In this document: in pieces, positions 1-7,009 of the stretch
How the letters are laid out: every line of letters begins with the position of its first letter
Numbering within the stretch: position 1 is the stretch's first letter
Assembly (NCBI GenBank): GCA_003483645.1
Contig: DMYM01000090.1
Span: forward strand, 1-7,650
Origin: Verrucomicrobiales bacterium
GTDB taxonomy: Bacteria > Verrucomicrobiota > Verrucomicrobiia > Verrucomicrobiales > Akkermansiaceae
Length of the DNA stretch: 7,650 nt
Direction of reading: 5' to 3'
The notes under the pieces: model-generated
Database searches by the model: none
What the model was told of the DNA's origin: nothing
What the model saw: the letters and a program-made list of their open reading frames with translations, nothing else
Made by a program: the position numbers and the translations under genes

Positions 1-627
1 GTTTCCTTTCTTGCTCCCATCGATCCCGATGGTGGGGGAACCTGGATGCTGGTCAATGAGCGGGGATTGCTGGTCTGTCTCCTCAATCGCTGGCATGAGG
101 AAGCGGAAGGGATGATGCCGTCCCGGAGCCGGGGTCAGGTCGTCATGGAGATGGCCGCGCTGGAGAACGTGCCAGCGGTGGAGGAGCAGCTCCGCCTCGA
201 AGATCTGGAGGGAGTGTGGCCCTTTAAGATAGTAGGCTTCGATCCGGTGGGAGAAAGATCCTGGACCTGGAACGGCAGGGAACTGGCCGTCGAACGCATC
301 CCGGAGCTGCCGCTCTGCTCGTCCTCCTTTCACTACGCCGAGGTCAGGATCGCCCGCTTCCGCCGTTTCCAGGAGTTGTGCTGTGCCCAGCGCATGGGAA
401 GCAACCTGTTGGGGTTGTATCACTCCGATACCGAGGACAATCCATCTCCCTTCACTCCGAGGATGCTGCGGTCGGATGCGCAGACCATGAGCCGTAGCAG
501 CGTGAGCGTGAGGAACGGGGACGTCACGTGGACCTACCTTGAAGAGCGGCCCGAACTGGCGGGAGAGCCCCGGCGCTTCGAGACCTCCCTCCGAAGTGGG
601 GGACCTGCGGACCGCTCCCCGGGGTAA
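1..627 (+). CDS. NRDE/TANGO2-like family protein, 5' end outside window
   Basis: The frame is open from base 1, giving 208 visible residues and ending in TAA (625-627). The Met codon at 46 is internal: the codons before it read ...APIDPDGGGTW, matching the 'GGTW-x-x-VN-x-x-G' segment of NRDE (Ntn-hydrolase-like, TANGO2) proteins. The segment continues as MLVNERGLLVCLLNRW, then SRGQ near residue 43 of the visible part. Further on come a SSSFHYAEV segment and a late DAQTMSRSSVSV strand typical of the family's end. The N-terminal catalytic-type Cys and NRDE motif would lie upstream of the window. The biochemical role of bacterial members is not established. The last 15-20 residues (RSGGPADRSPG) are low in complexity and may be a frameshifted tail. 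Transcription probably ends at the hairpin 90 bp downstream. Family call is from motif resemblance only. Confidence 0.75.
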   Translation, partial: VSFLAPIDPDGGGTWMLVNERGLLVCLLNRWHEEAEGMMPSRSRGQVVMEMAALENVPAVEEQLRLEDLEGVWPFKIVGFDPVGERSWTWNGRELAVERIPELPLCSSSFHYAEVRIARFRRFQELCCAQRMGSNLLGLYHSDTEDNPSPFTPRMLRSDAQTMSRSSVSVRNGDVTWTYLEERPELAGEPRRFETSLRSGGPADRSPG

Positions 628-692
628 TGATAAAACGCTACATGGGCGAGGAGGCCTATGGCCGTTTCATGCAGGAAGCGGGGCTGGACTGA
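627..692 (+). CDS. Possible 21-residue ORF overlapping the NRDE stop codon
   Basis: The last A of the upstream TAA starts an ATG (TAATG overlap), a geometry common in translational coupling. The ORF runs 21 codons to TGA at 690-692 and contains the protein-like stretch GEEAYGRFMQEAGLD. Its stop lies 24 bp before the terminator stem, closer than the NRDE stop. There is no convincing separate ribosome binding site. Alternatively it is the true C-terminus of the NRDE protein, joined by a -1 shift on the CCCCGGGG run at 617-624, or the remnant tail of a lost gene. I do not recognise a family. Confidence 0.25.
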   Translation: MIKRYMGEEAYGRFMQEAGLD

Positions 693-716
693 AAAGGCCG
701 GTCCGGATGGCAGCAG

Positions 717-748
717 AAAGGCTACGCGGAAGCGTAGCCTTTGTTTTT
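717..748 (+). terminator. Rho-independent terminator, possibly serving both convergent genes
   Basis: An 11-bp perfect stem (AAAGGCTACGC with GCGTAGCCTTT) closes a GGAA tetraloop of GNRA type and is followed by G then TTTTT, a textbook intrinsic terminator on the + strand. It ends the NRDE unit. On the - strand the same hairpin lies 15-20 nt beyond the azurin stop codon but is followed only by TTTCTGCTG, so termination in that direction should be weaker. Confidence 0.9.
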
Positions 749-762
749 CAGGGAAGAGGGGT

Positions 763-1230
763 CTACTTGACCTTGAGCACTCCCTTCATGACCGCGAAGT
801 GTCCGGGAAAGGTGCACAGGTAGGGATAGTCCCCGGCGGCGTCGATCTTGAAGACGATGGTTTCTTCTTCCTTGGGGCCGAGGATCTTGGTGTTGGCGAC
901 GATTTGGGCAGCGAGGGAAGCTTCGGTGGGAAGATAGCCACCTGCCTTGTTGGCGATGCCGCCGATGGCGAACTTTATGATGTCGGTTCCGGGTTTGAGG
1001 ACCACCACGTTGTGGCCCATGGCCTCCTTGGGAAGGGCTCCGATATTCTTGAGGGTGATGGCGATGGTTTGTCCGGCCTTGGCCTCGATCTCAGTTTTGT
1101 CGTACTTCATCAGGTCATTGCCGGCGATCGTGACCTTGACGTCAGCCTTGGCGGGATCGGCCTTTTCCTCGGCAAGAGCGATACCAGTGGCCAGGGCTAC
1201 AGCAACCAGCATGAGGAGGAGCTTTTCCAT
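763..1230 (-). CDS. Azurin-type blue copper protein precursor
   Basis: A 155-residue exported type 1 copper protein (cupredoxin) that should carry single electrons between periplasmic redox partners. Residues 1-20 form a signal peptide (MEK, hydrophobic core, ALA before EEK). All azurin copper ligands are visible: H73 in LPKEAMGHN, with G72 as the axial carbonyl position, then C139, H144 and M148 in CTFPGHFAVM, which keeps the azurin spacing C-x4-H-x3-M. GNDLM near residue 37 matches the azurin N-terminal strand. C139 is the only Cys, so the disulfide of classical azurins is absent. The frame stays open upstream to an ATG at 1332, but starting at 1230 puts the signal peptide at the N-terminus. 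No Shine-Dalgarno site precedes it. The partner oxidase or reductase is not in view. It is read in the same direction as uvrA but across a 148-bp gap, so it probably has its own promoter. Confidence 0.93.
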   Translation of the reverse strand: MEKLLLMLVAVALATGIALAEEKADPAKADVKVTIAGNDLMKYDKTEIEAKAGQTIAITLKNIGALPKEAMGHNVVVLKPGTDIIKFAIGGIANKAGGYLPTEASLAAQIVANTKILGPKEEETIVFKIDAAGDYPYLCTFPGHFAVMKGVLKVK

Positions 1231-1325
1231 GTTCGCGGGAAGATGGGCTGTGGTGCGCTGGGCGCAAGCAAATCTTTCAGGAAGGGAACCGAAGACCTTC
1301 GATGGGGTGAGAAGATGAACTGGCG

Positions 1326-1342
1326 ATCTCATCTGATGAGAT
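1326..1342. promoter_or_regulatory. 17-bp perfect palindrome upstream of the azurin gene (candidate operator)
   Basis: Arms ATCTCATC and GATGAGAT flank a single central T, about 96 bp before the azurin start. No T-run follows on either strand, so it is not an intrinsic terminator. Its size and symmetry fit a dimeric regulator site. A second, shorter inverted repeat (CGAAG-AC-CTTCG) lies at 1290-1301. I could not identify a convincing -35/-10 promoter in the 1231-1378 gap, nor a clear uvrA terminator. Confidence 0.4.
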
Positions 1343-1378
1343 GATTTGGACCCACCAGCGGAAAGCCACCAGAAAGGG

Positions 1379-4300
1379 TCAGGAGCTCAGCGCACTCCGA
1401 AGGAAAGGAGCGGTGCGCGAAGCCTTCGACTTGAGGATCTTCTCGGGTGGTCCCTGGACCACAATGCGGCCACCGGCACTGCCTGCCTCCGGGCCCATGT
1501 CGATAATGTTGTCAGCTTCCGCCATGATGCCGGTGTGGTGCTCCACCACCACCACGGTGTGTCCCTCGTCCACCAGACGGTGGAGCACGTCAATGAGCTT
1601 CTTGACATCCTCCAGGTGGAGACCGATGGAGGGTTCCTCGATGAGGTAGAGGTTGGCCTGTGGTTTCCTCGTCTTTACCGCAGTCCTGCTGATGCGTCCG
1701 CGGGTGAGTTCGGTGACAAGCTTGATGCGCTGCGCTTCGCCACCGGAGAGAGTAGGGCTGGGCTGGCCGATCTGGAGGTAGCCCAGACCGGTGTCCTTCA
1801 GGAGAGAGAGCGTGCGGTGCAGCTTGCTGTGGGCGGAGAAAAACTCCGCCGCTTCGTCGATGGTCATGGCCAGGACGTCTCCGATGGATCGACCGTTGTA
1901 GCGGATCTCCAGAGTGGCGGGATTGTAGCGCTTTCCGTTGCAGCCATCGCAGTGGGTCCAGGTGGAGGGGAGGAAATCCATCTCAAGCTTGATGCGGCCG
2001 TTTCCCCTGCACTCGGGGCATTGTCCTCCCGAATTGTTGAAGGAAAAACGCGAGGCATCAAACCCTCGCAGGCGCGCCTCCGGCAGTTGGGAGAAGAGCT
2101 TGCGGATGTCGTCGAAGATCTTGACGTAGGTGGCGGGGCAGGAACGGGAGGTCTTGCCGATGGGTGATTGGTCCACCTCGTAGCAGTGCCGGATCGACTT
2201 GACTCCGGAAGCTGATTTCCAGGTTTTTTCGGCCTGGCGCTTGAAGAGCTCCGCGATCGTGCCGCGCATGAGGGAGGATTTCCCGCACCCTGAGATGCCG
2301 GTGATTACAGTCAGGCACTGGAGCGGAATACGCACTTCGATGTTCTTGAGGTTGTTGAGGGTGCAGCCCTTCACTCGTAGCCAACCCGTCCTGGCGGCGG
2401 CCTTGGGGAGGAGTCGGCGTTGCCCGCGGACGGGATGGACCAGAGGATGAGTCAGCGCGTGACCGGTAATGGACTTCCTGAGTTTCCGGATTTTCCCCAG
2501 CGGTCCGGAAGCGATTACCTCGCCGCCGTGCCGTCCGGCTCCGGGGCCGAGGTCGATGATGTGGTCGGCTCGCGCCATCGTCTCATTGTCATGTTCCACC
2601 ACGAGGAGGGAATTCCCCTTGCGACGGAGTGCTTCCAGGGTGTTGAGGAGCTTGTCGTTGTCGCGGGGGTGCAGGCCAATGGTGGGTTCGTCGAGGATGT
2701 AGAGGACGCCCCGCAGATTGGATCCGAGTTGAGCGGCCAGACGGATGCGCTGAGCCTCACCGCCTGAGAGAGTTCTGGCCGAGCGGTCCAGTTGCAGGTA
2801 GCCCAGTCCCACCTCTTCCAGGAAGTGGAGGCGTTGGGCGATTTCGGGGAGGATGTCGCGGGCGATGGTGGCTTCCCGCCCGGTGAACCTGAAATCCTGC
2901 ACCGTGGCGGCGGCCTCCGTTACCGGAAGGAAGGTTACGTCCTGAATGGCCCGGCCCTGGATCCGAATGGCCCGGGACACTTCATTGAGTCGGGCGCCCC
3001 CGCAGTCGGGACAGATCACCAGTTCCTTCTCGTCAGCGCGGTCGAGTTTGCGATCGAACTCGATTTCAGCTTCCGCAATGGAGTTGTAGGGCGTTTTGTT
3101 CCGGCTGTCGAAGCGGCGGCGGGTGGTGGCGATCTCTCCGTGGCCCCGGCAGGTTTTGCACCAGCCTCGGGGCGAATTGAATGAGAAGTGGGCAGGATCA
3201 GGAGTCTCGAAGGAACGGCCGGTGACCGGACTGACCCGCGCCTTGGAGAAGGGGTGCAGACGGTTGTCACTATCGAGCATCCGCAGGGTGCCCTTTCCCA
3301 GTTGCAGGGCCCTGGCCACCGCTTCGCGGAGGCCGGAGAGACGGATGTTGGGTTTGGAAAGATGGAGAACGAGGACATCGATATCGTGTTCCTTGAAGCG
3401 CTCCAACCGCTGGAATTCCTCTACCTCCTTCCACTGGTTGTCGACCAGAAGGCGGGTATAGCCCTGGCGTCCGGCCCAGGCGGCGACCTCGGTATGGAAA
3501 CCCTTTCGTCCGCGTACCACGGGGGCGAGGATGTCTACCGGACCCTTCTTCAACTGCATCCGGATAACGTCCACGATGGCGTCCTCGGTTTGTGGCACCA
3601 CCGGTTCACCGGACTCGGGGCAGTGCTGCGTTCCCAGCTTGGCATAGAGCAGGCGCAGGAAGTGGTAGACCTCCGTAACGGTGGCGGCGGTCGACTTACC
3701 GCCCCCCTGTGAGATGCGTTGTTCAATCGCAACCGTGGGCGGGAGGCCGGAAATGCGGTCGATGTCGGGCTTTTCCAGCTGCTCAGCGAACTGTCGTGCG
3801 TAGGGCGACATCGAATCGAGGAAGCGCCGTTGTCCCTCGGCGAAGATGATGTCAAAGGCCAGGGTGGACTTCCCACTCCCACTCAGTCCGGTGACGACCA
3901 CGAACTTGTCGCGGGGGATGGTCACTTCGATGTTCTTCAGATTGTGTTCTCGTGCACCGGAAATCTGGATGGCATTTCCGATGCGGCTTTCGGGCCTGGA
4001 GCCTTGTTCGTCAAGCTGGTTGCCGGCGGGTGGCCCGGGGACGCGCACGTCGTCGGGATTGAGGAGAGGGGCGAGGTAGCGGGCCGTTTCGGTGTTTGTT
4101 GTGACGATCTCCTCGGGGGTCCCGGTGGCGATGATTTTTCCTCCGTCTGCGCCGGCACCGGGACCGATGTCGATCAGGTGATCGGCACACTTGATGACGT
4201 CCAGGTTGTGCTCGATGACAAGGAGGGAATGACCGGCGTCGACCAGGCGCTGGAAGACGGCGAGGAGCTTTTCAATGTCACCGAAGTGCAGGCCGGTGGT

Positions 4301-7009
4301 GGGTTCGTCGAGGATGAGAAGCTCGGCCTGCATCTCCCGGCGGGAGAGGGCCTGCATGAGGATGGTGCACAGTTTGAGTCGCTGGGCCTCCCCGCCGGAG
4401 AGCGTGTTGAGGGGTTGTCCAAGGCGAAGGTAACCGAGGCCGAGATCCTCGAGTGGTCGCAGGGCAGAAAGGATCCTGGTCTTGAGCCGGGCCTCCGTGG
4501 TGGCCGCACGCCTGGCAGTCTCCGCCGCTCCCCGCCCAAAGAAGGATAGCGCTTCAGTCACGGTGAGGGAAAGGACCTCCGCGATGGTCTTGCCTTCGAA
4601 GCGAATCCCCAGTGCGGATTGGTTGTAGCGCGAACCACTGCATTCGGGGCAGGTGAGATAAAGGTCGGAGAGGAACTGCATTTCGACCTTCTCGAAGCCG
4701 TTGCCCCCGCAGCGTTCACAACGGCCTGCACCGGAGTTGAAGGAGAAGTATCCCGGCTTTGCCGCGGCGAGCTGGCCATCCGGGCTCCTGGCGAAGAGCT
4801 GCCGCACGAGATCGAAGGCACCCAGGTAGACGACAGGAGTGGAGCGCGGCGTGCGGGAAAGCGGACTCTGGTCCACAATTTTCACAGCGGCGAGCTGCTC
4901 GGTTCCGGTAAGGGAGCGCAGGGGTGCCGGTTCGTCCTTGCTCTCAATGCGCAGGGCCGCCGCCAGATTCTGATAGAGGACATCGTGGACCAGGGTCGAC
5001 TTGCCCGAGCCGGAGACCCCTGTCACGCAGGCGAAGACTCCGAGCGGGATGTCGGCATTAAGCTTGAGGAGATTGTGACGGGACGCACCCCGGATCCTGA
5101 GGTAACCGGAGGGGGCGCGACGGTCGGAAGGAACGGGGATTGACTTCTGGCCCAGCAGGTAGGGAAGGGTGGAACTCTGCGGGCAGGTCTCAAGAGCCCC
5201 GGAATGGAAGGCTTGGCGTCTTGTAAGAGCGGCCACGATTTCACCTCCGTGTTCACCCGCACCCGGACCGAGATCAAGCAGATAATCGGCCGCCCGCATG
5301 ACGGTTTCCTCATGTTCGACCACCAGGAGGGTATTGCCTTTGTCGCGCAGGCTCTGCATGACGGAGACGAGCGCCCCGATGTCGCGGGCGTGCAGGCCGA
5401 CAGTCGGTTCGTCGAGGACAAAGAGCGTGTTGGTGAGCGACGCGCCGAGGCAGCTGGTGAGATTGACCCGCTCAATCTCGCCGCCGGAGAGCGTGCGGGT
5501 GGCACGGTCAAGGGTAAGGTAACCGAGTCCCACTTCACAGAGGTAGCGCAGGCGGTTGGTGATCTCGGAGAGGACGAGCTTGGTCGTCCGGTCGGTGCTG
5601 GAACTTCGATCGTGAATCCTGTGGGGCAGCTCGAGGATCCATTCGTGAAGATCGGCGACTGGATGTCGCCAGAGATCGGGAAGGGTGCAGCCATCGATCT
5701 GGAAGCAGAGGGCCTCGGGTTGCAGGCGTGCGCCGCGGCAGGTGCCACAGGTCGTGTAAGAGCGGTAGCGGCTCAGAAAGACGCGGACATGCATCTTGTA
5801 GGCGCGGCCCTCCATCCACTCGAAGAATCCCTTCACACCATACCATTCGTCGCTCTCCCATGCGTCCTCCGGATTGTCGCGCTCTCCGTAGAGAACCCAG
5901 TTCTGTTCCTCCTCCCTCAGGTCGGAGAAGGGGCAGTCGAGGTCGAGGCCACGCCGCGCGCCGTGCAACTCAAGGTCACGCTGGCACTCTTCCCCGCGCT
6001 CGCTCTGGAAAGGCTTCACGCAGCCTTCGTGGATGGAACGGTGGCGATCGGGAATGGCCTTGGCGAGGTCAATGCCGATGACGCGTCCGAAGCCGCGACA
6101 ATCAGGGCAGGCCCCCACCGGGTTGTTGAAAGTGAAGAGGGAAGGGGTGGGCGGACGGGCGGTGAACCCGGTGACGGGGTTGGCCCAGTTGGTGGAGAAG
6201 GGACGGGGGTGGCTGCCTTCTTCCGAGTCGGCAATGCTACAGGCACCCTTGCCCAGATCGAGGGAGCGCTCAAGTGCCTCCAGGAGGCGTTGCCGGTTGG
6301 CCTTGCTGATCCTGATGCGATCCTGGATGACCTGCACCTCGGGAGGCAGGAGGGCAAATCCCGCCTCCTCAGGAGAGTCGGTCCGGATCACCCGGCCGTT
6401 GAGGTGGATGCGGAGGTATCCCTGCTGCTGAAGAAAGACGAAGAACTCTTCCAGCTCGGTCTCGGGGGGTACGGGAACAGGGAAGAGGACCAGGGCCTGC
6501 CGGTCGGAAAGATTCTCGAAACACCACGCCGAGATCGAGTCGCTGGTGTCGGGCCGGATGAGATCGCCGTTGGAGGGGTCGATGGCATGGGCACAGCGCG
6601 CATAGAGCAGCTTGAGGTAGTCATTGATCTCGGTGATGGTGCCTACCGTCGAGCGGGTGGTCCGCACGTTGTTCTTCTGCTCGATCGCGATGGCGGGCGG
6701 GATGCCTTCGATGCGATCGACAGCGGGTTTGTCCATGCGGTCGAAGAACTGGCGCACGTAGGGGGAAAAAGTTTCCACGTAGCGTCGCTGGCCTTCCGCG
6801 TAGAGGGTCTGGAAGGCGAGGGAGGATTTGCCGGAGCCGGAAGGGCCGGTCACCACCGTGAGCTTGCCGAGGGGGATATCGAGGTCGAGCCCCTTGAGAT
6901 TGTTCTGTCGTGCGCCCCGGACGACGATCACCTCCTTCTGTTTCCCCTTCCGGAGTCCGGTCTGGCGGCGATGTGCAGGAGCGGCGGTGCGTTTCTTGGC
7001 AGGGGGCAC
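1379..7009 (-). CDS. uvrA: Excinuclease ABC subunit UvrA, double-length tandem fusion
   Basis: UvrA is the damage-sensing ATPase of nucleotide-excision repair: it scans DNA, loads UvrB and leaves. Normal UvrA has about 940 residues and two ATP sites; this one has 1876 residues and four. Walker A motifs lie at 55-62, 664-672, 1041-1048 and 1571-1578. Signature LSGGE motifs are at 507, 870, 1414 and 1754. Walker B motifs are at 528-540, 897-908, 1436-1447 and 1787-1798, with switch His at 566, 934, 1473 and 1824. The C-x2-C-x19-C-x2-C finger of each second ATPase module is intact (C764-C790, C1664-C1690). The start is GTG: an in-frame TAA lies 9 nt upstream, leaving no earlier start and no clear ribosome site. 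The 26-residue basic N-terminus precedes the usual UvrA beginning (VIVVRGARQNNLK); GTG codon 27 is an alternative start. Double-length UvrA is known in Chlamydia. No LexA-type site was recognised. Confidence 0.95.
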   Translation of the reverse strand: MPPAKKRTAAPAHRRQTGLRKGKQKEVIVVRGARQNNLKGLDLDIPLGKLTVVTGPSGSGKSSLAFQTLYAEGQRRYVETFSPYVRQFFDRMDKPAVDRIEGIPPAIAIEQKNNVRTTRSTVGTITEINDYLKLLYARCAHAIDPSNGDLIRPDTSDSISAWCFENLSDRQALVLFPVPVPPETELEEFFVFLQQQGYLRIHLNGRVIRTDSPEEAGFALLPPEVQVIQDRIRISKANRQRLLEALERSLDLGKGACSIADSEEGSHPRPFSTNWANPVTGFTARPPTPSLFTFNNPVGACPDCRGFGRVIGIDLAKAIPDRHRSIHEGCVKPFQSERGEECQRDLELHGARRGLDLDCPFSDLREEEQNWVLYGERDNPEDAWESDEWYGVKGFFEWMEGRAYKMHVRVFLSRYRSYTTCGTCRGARLQPEALCFQIDGCTLPDLWRHPVADLHEWILELPHRIHDRSSSTDRTTKLVLSEITNRLRYLCEVGLGYLTLDRATRTLSGGEIERVNLTSCLGASLTNTLFVLDEPTVGLHARDIGALVSVMQSLRDKGNTLLVVEHEETVMRAADYLLDLGPGAGEHGGEIVAALTRRQAFHSGALETCPQSSTLPYLLGQKSIPVPSDRRAPSGYLRIRGASRHNLLKLNADIPLGVFACVTGVSGSGKSTLVHDVLYQNLAAALRIESKDEPAPLRSLTGTEQLAAVKIVDQSPLSRTPRSTPVVYLGAFDLVRQLFARSPDGQLAAAKPGYFSFNSGAGRCERCGGNGFEKVEMQFLSDLYLTCPECSGSRYNQSALGIRFEGKTIAEVLSLTVTEALSFFGRGAAETARRAATTEARLKTRILSALRPLEDLGLGYLRLGQPLNTLSGGEAQRLKLCTILMQALSRREMQAELLILDEPTTGLHFGDIEKLLAVFQRLVDAGHSLLVIEHNLDVIKCADHLIDIGPGAGADGGKIIATGTPEEIVTTNTETARYLAPLLNPDDVRVPGPPAGNQLDEQGSRPESRIGNAIQISGAREHNLKNIEVTIPRDKFVVVTGLSGSGKSTLAFDIIFAEGQRRFLDSMSPYARQFAEQLEKPDIDRISGLPPTVAIEQRISQGGGKSTAATVTEVYHFLRLLYAKLGTQHCPESGEPVVPQTEDAIVDVIRMQLKKGPVDILAPVVRGRKGFHTEVAAWAGRQGYTRLLVDNQWKEVEEFQRLERFKEHDIDVLVLHLSKPNIRLSGLREAVARALQLGKGTLRMLDSDNRLHPFSKARVSPVTGRSFETPDPAHFSFNSPRGWCKTCRGHGEIATTRRRFDSRNKTPYNSIAEAEIEFDRKLDRADEKELVICPDCGGARLNEVSRAIRIQGRAIQDVTFLPVTEAAATVQDFRFTGREATIARDILPEIAQRLHFLEEVGLGYLQLDRSARTLSGGEAQRIRLAAQLGSNLRGVLYILDEPTIGLHPRDNDKLLNTLEALRRKGNSLLVVEHDNETMARADHIIDLGPGAGRHGGEVIASGPLGKIRKLRKSITGHALTHPLVHPVRGQRRLLPKAAARTGWLRVKGCTLNNLKNIEVRIPLQCLTVITGISGCGKSSLMRGTIAELFKRQAEKTWKSASGVKSIRHCYEVDQSPIGKTSRSCPATYVKIFDDIRKLFSQLPEARLRGFDASRFSFNNSGGQCPECRGNGRIKLEMDFLPSTWTHCDGCNGKRYNPATLEIRYNGRSIGDVLAMTIDEAAEFFSAHSKLHRTLSLLKDTGLGYLQIGQPSPTLSGGEAQRIKLVTELTRGRISRTAVKTRKPQANLYLIEEPSIGLHLEDVKKLIDVLHRLVDEGHTVVVVEHHTGIMAEADNIIDMGPEAGSAGGRIVVQGPPEKILKSKASRTAPFLRSALSS
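1400..3973 (-). repeat. UvrA copy 2 (residues about 1013-1870)
   Basis: C-terminal UvrA unit, starting IQISGAREHNLKNIEVTIP like a free-standing UvrA. Its UvrB-binding domain keeps the canonical RGRKGFHTE loop (1166-1174). The insertion domain between CKTC (1284-1287) and CPDC (1333-1336) is only about 45 residues instead of about 110. The last Walker B reads LYLIEEPSIGLH, with Glu1791 in the usual Asp position. It is about 100 residues shorter than copy 1. Confidence 0.85.
4055..6934 (-). repeat. UvrA copy 1 (residues about 26-985)
   Basis: N-terminal UvrA unit of the fusion, recognisable only at protein level. It has a full-size insertion domain (about residues 305-420, between CPDC and CGTC). 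Its UvrB-binding domain is divergent: the segment aligned with the usual basic RKG-x-H loop reads VPVPPETELEE (about 177-187). The first signature motif is LSGGEIER rather than LSGGEAQR. Both Walker B motifs keep DE. A Pro/Gly/acid-rich linker of about 27 residues (986-1012) follows. Confidence 0.85.
6925..6940 (-). repeat. 16-bp direct repeat, copy A (perfect anti-SD complement)
   Basis: On the - strand this reads CAGAAGGAGGTGATCG, encoding residues QKEVI near the start of UvrA. The inner AAGGAGGTGATC complements the conserved 3' end of 16S rRNA over 12 nt. No start codon lies at normal distance downstream, so it is probably not used as a ribosome site. An identical copy lies 180 bp upstream. 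Confidence 0.7.

Noticed and set aside
1231..1332. Azurin start at 1332 with a 34-residue N-terminal extension
   Set aside because: The extension would bury the clear signal peptide that begins at the Met at 1230.
658..1344. + strand open frame of 228 codons over the azurin gene
   Set aside because: It spans the terminator hairpin and is antisense to a gene with a complete azurin ligand set.
1352..1379. Repeated CCACCAG and a GACCC/GGGTC pair after the uvrA stop, considered as a terminator
   Set aside because: The arms are only 5 bp with a long loop, and no T-run follows on the - strand.
3719..4549. + strand open frame of 276 codons antisense to uvrA
   Set aside because: Shadow of the uvrA coding strand, with no family motif or ribosome site.
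6926..6937. GATCACCTCCTT on the + strand, like the 3' end of 16S rRNA
   Set aside because: Only 12 bases match and they lie within uvrA coding sequence; no other rRNA sequence is present.
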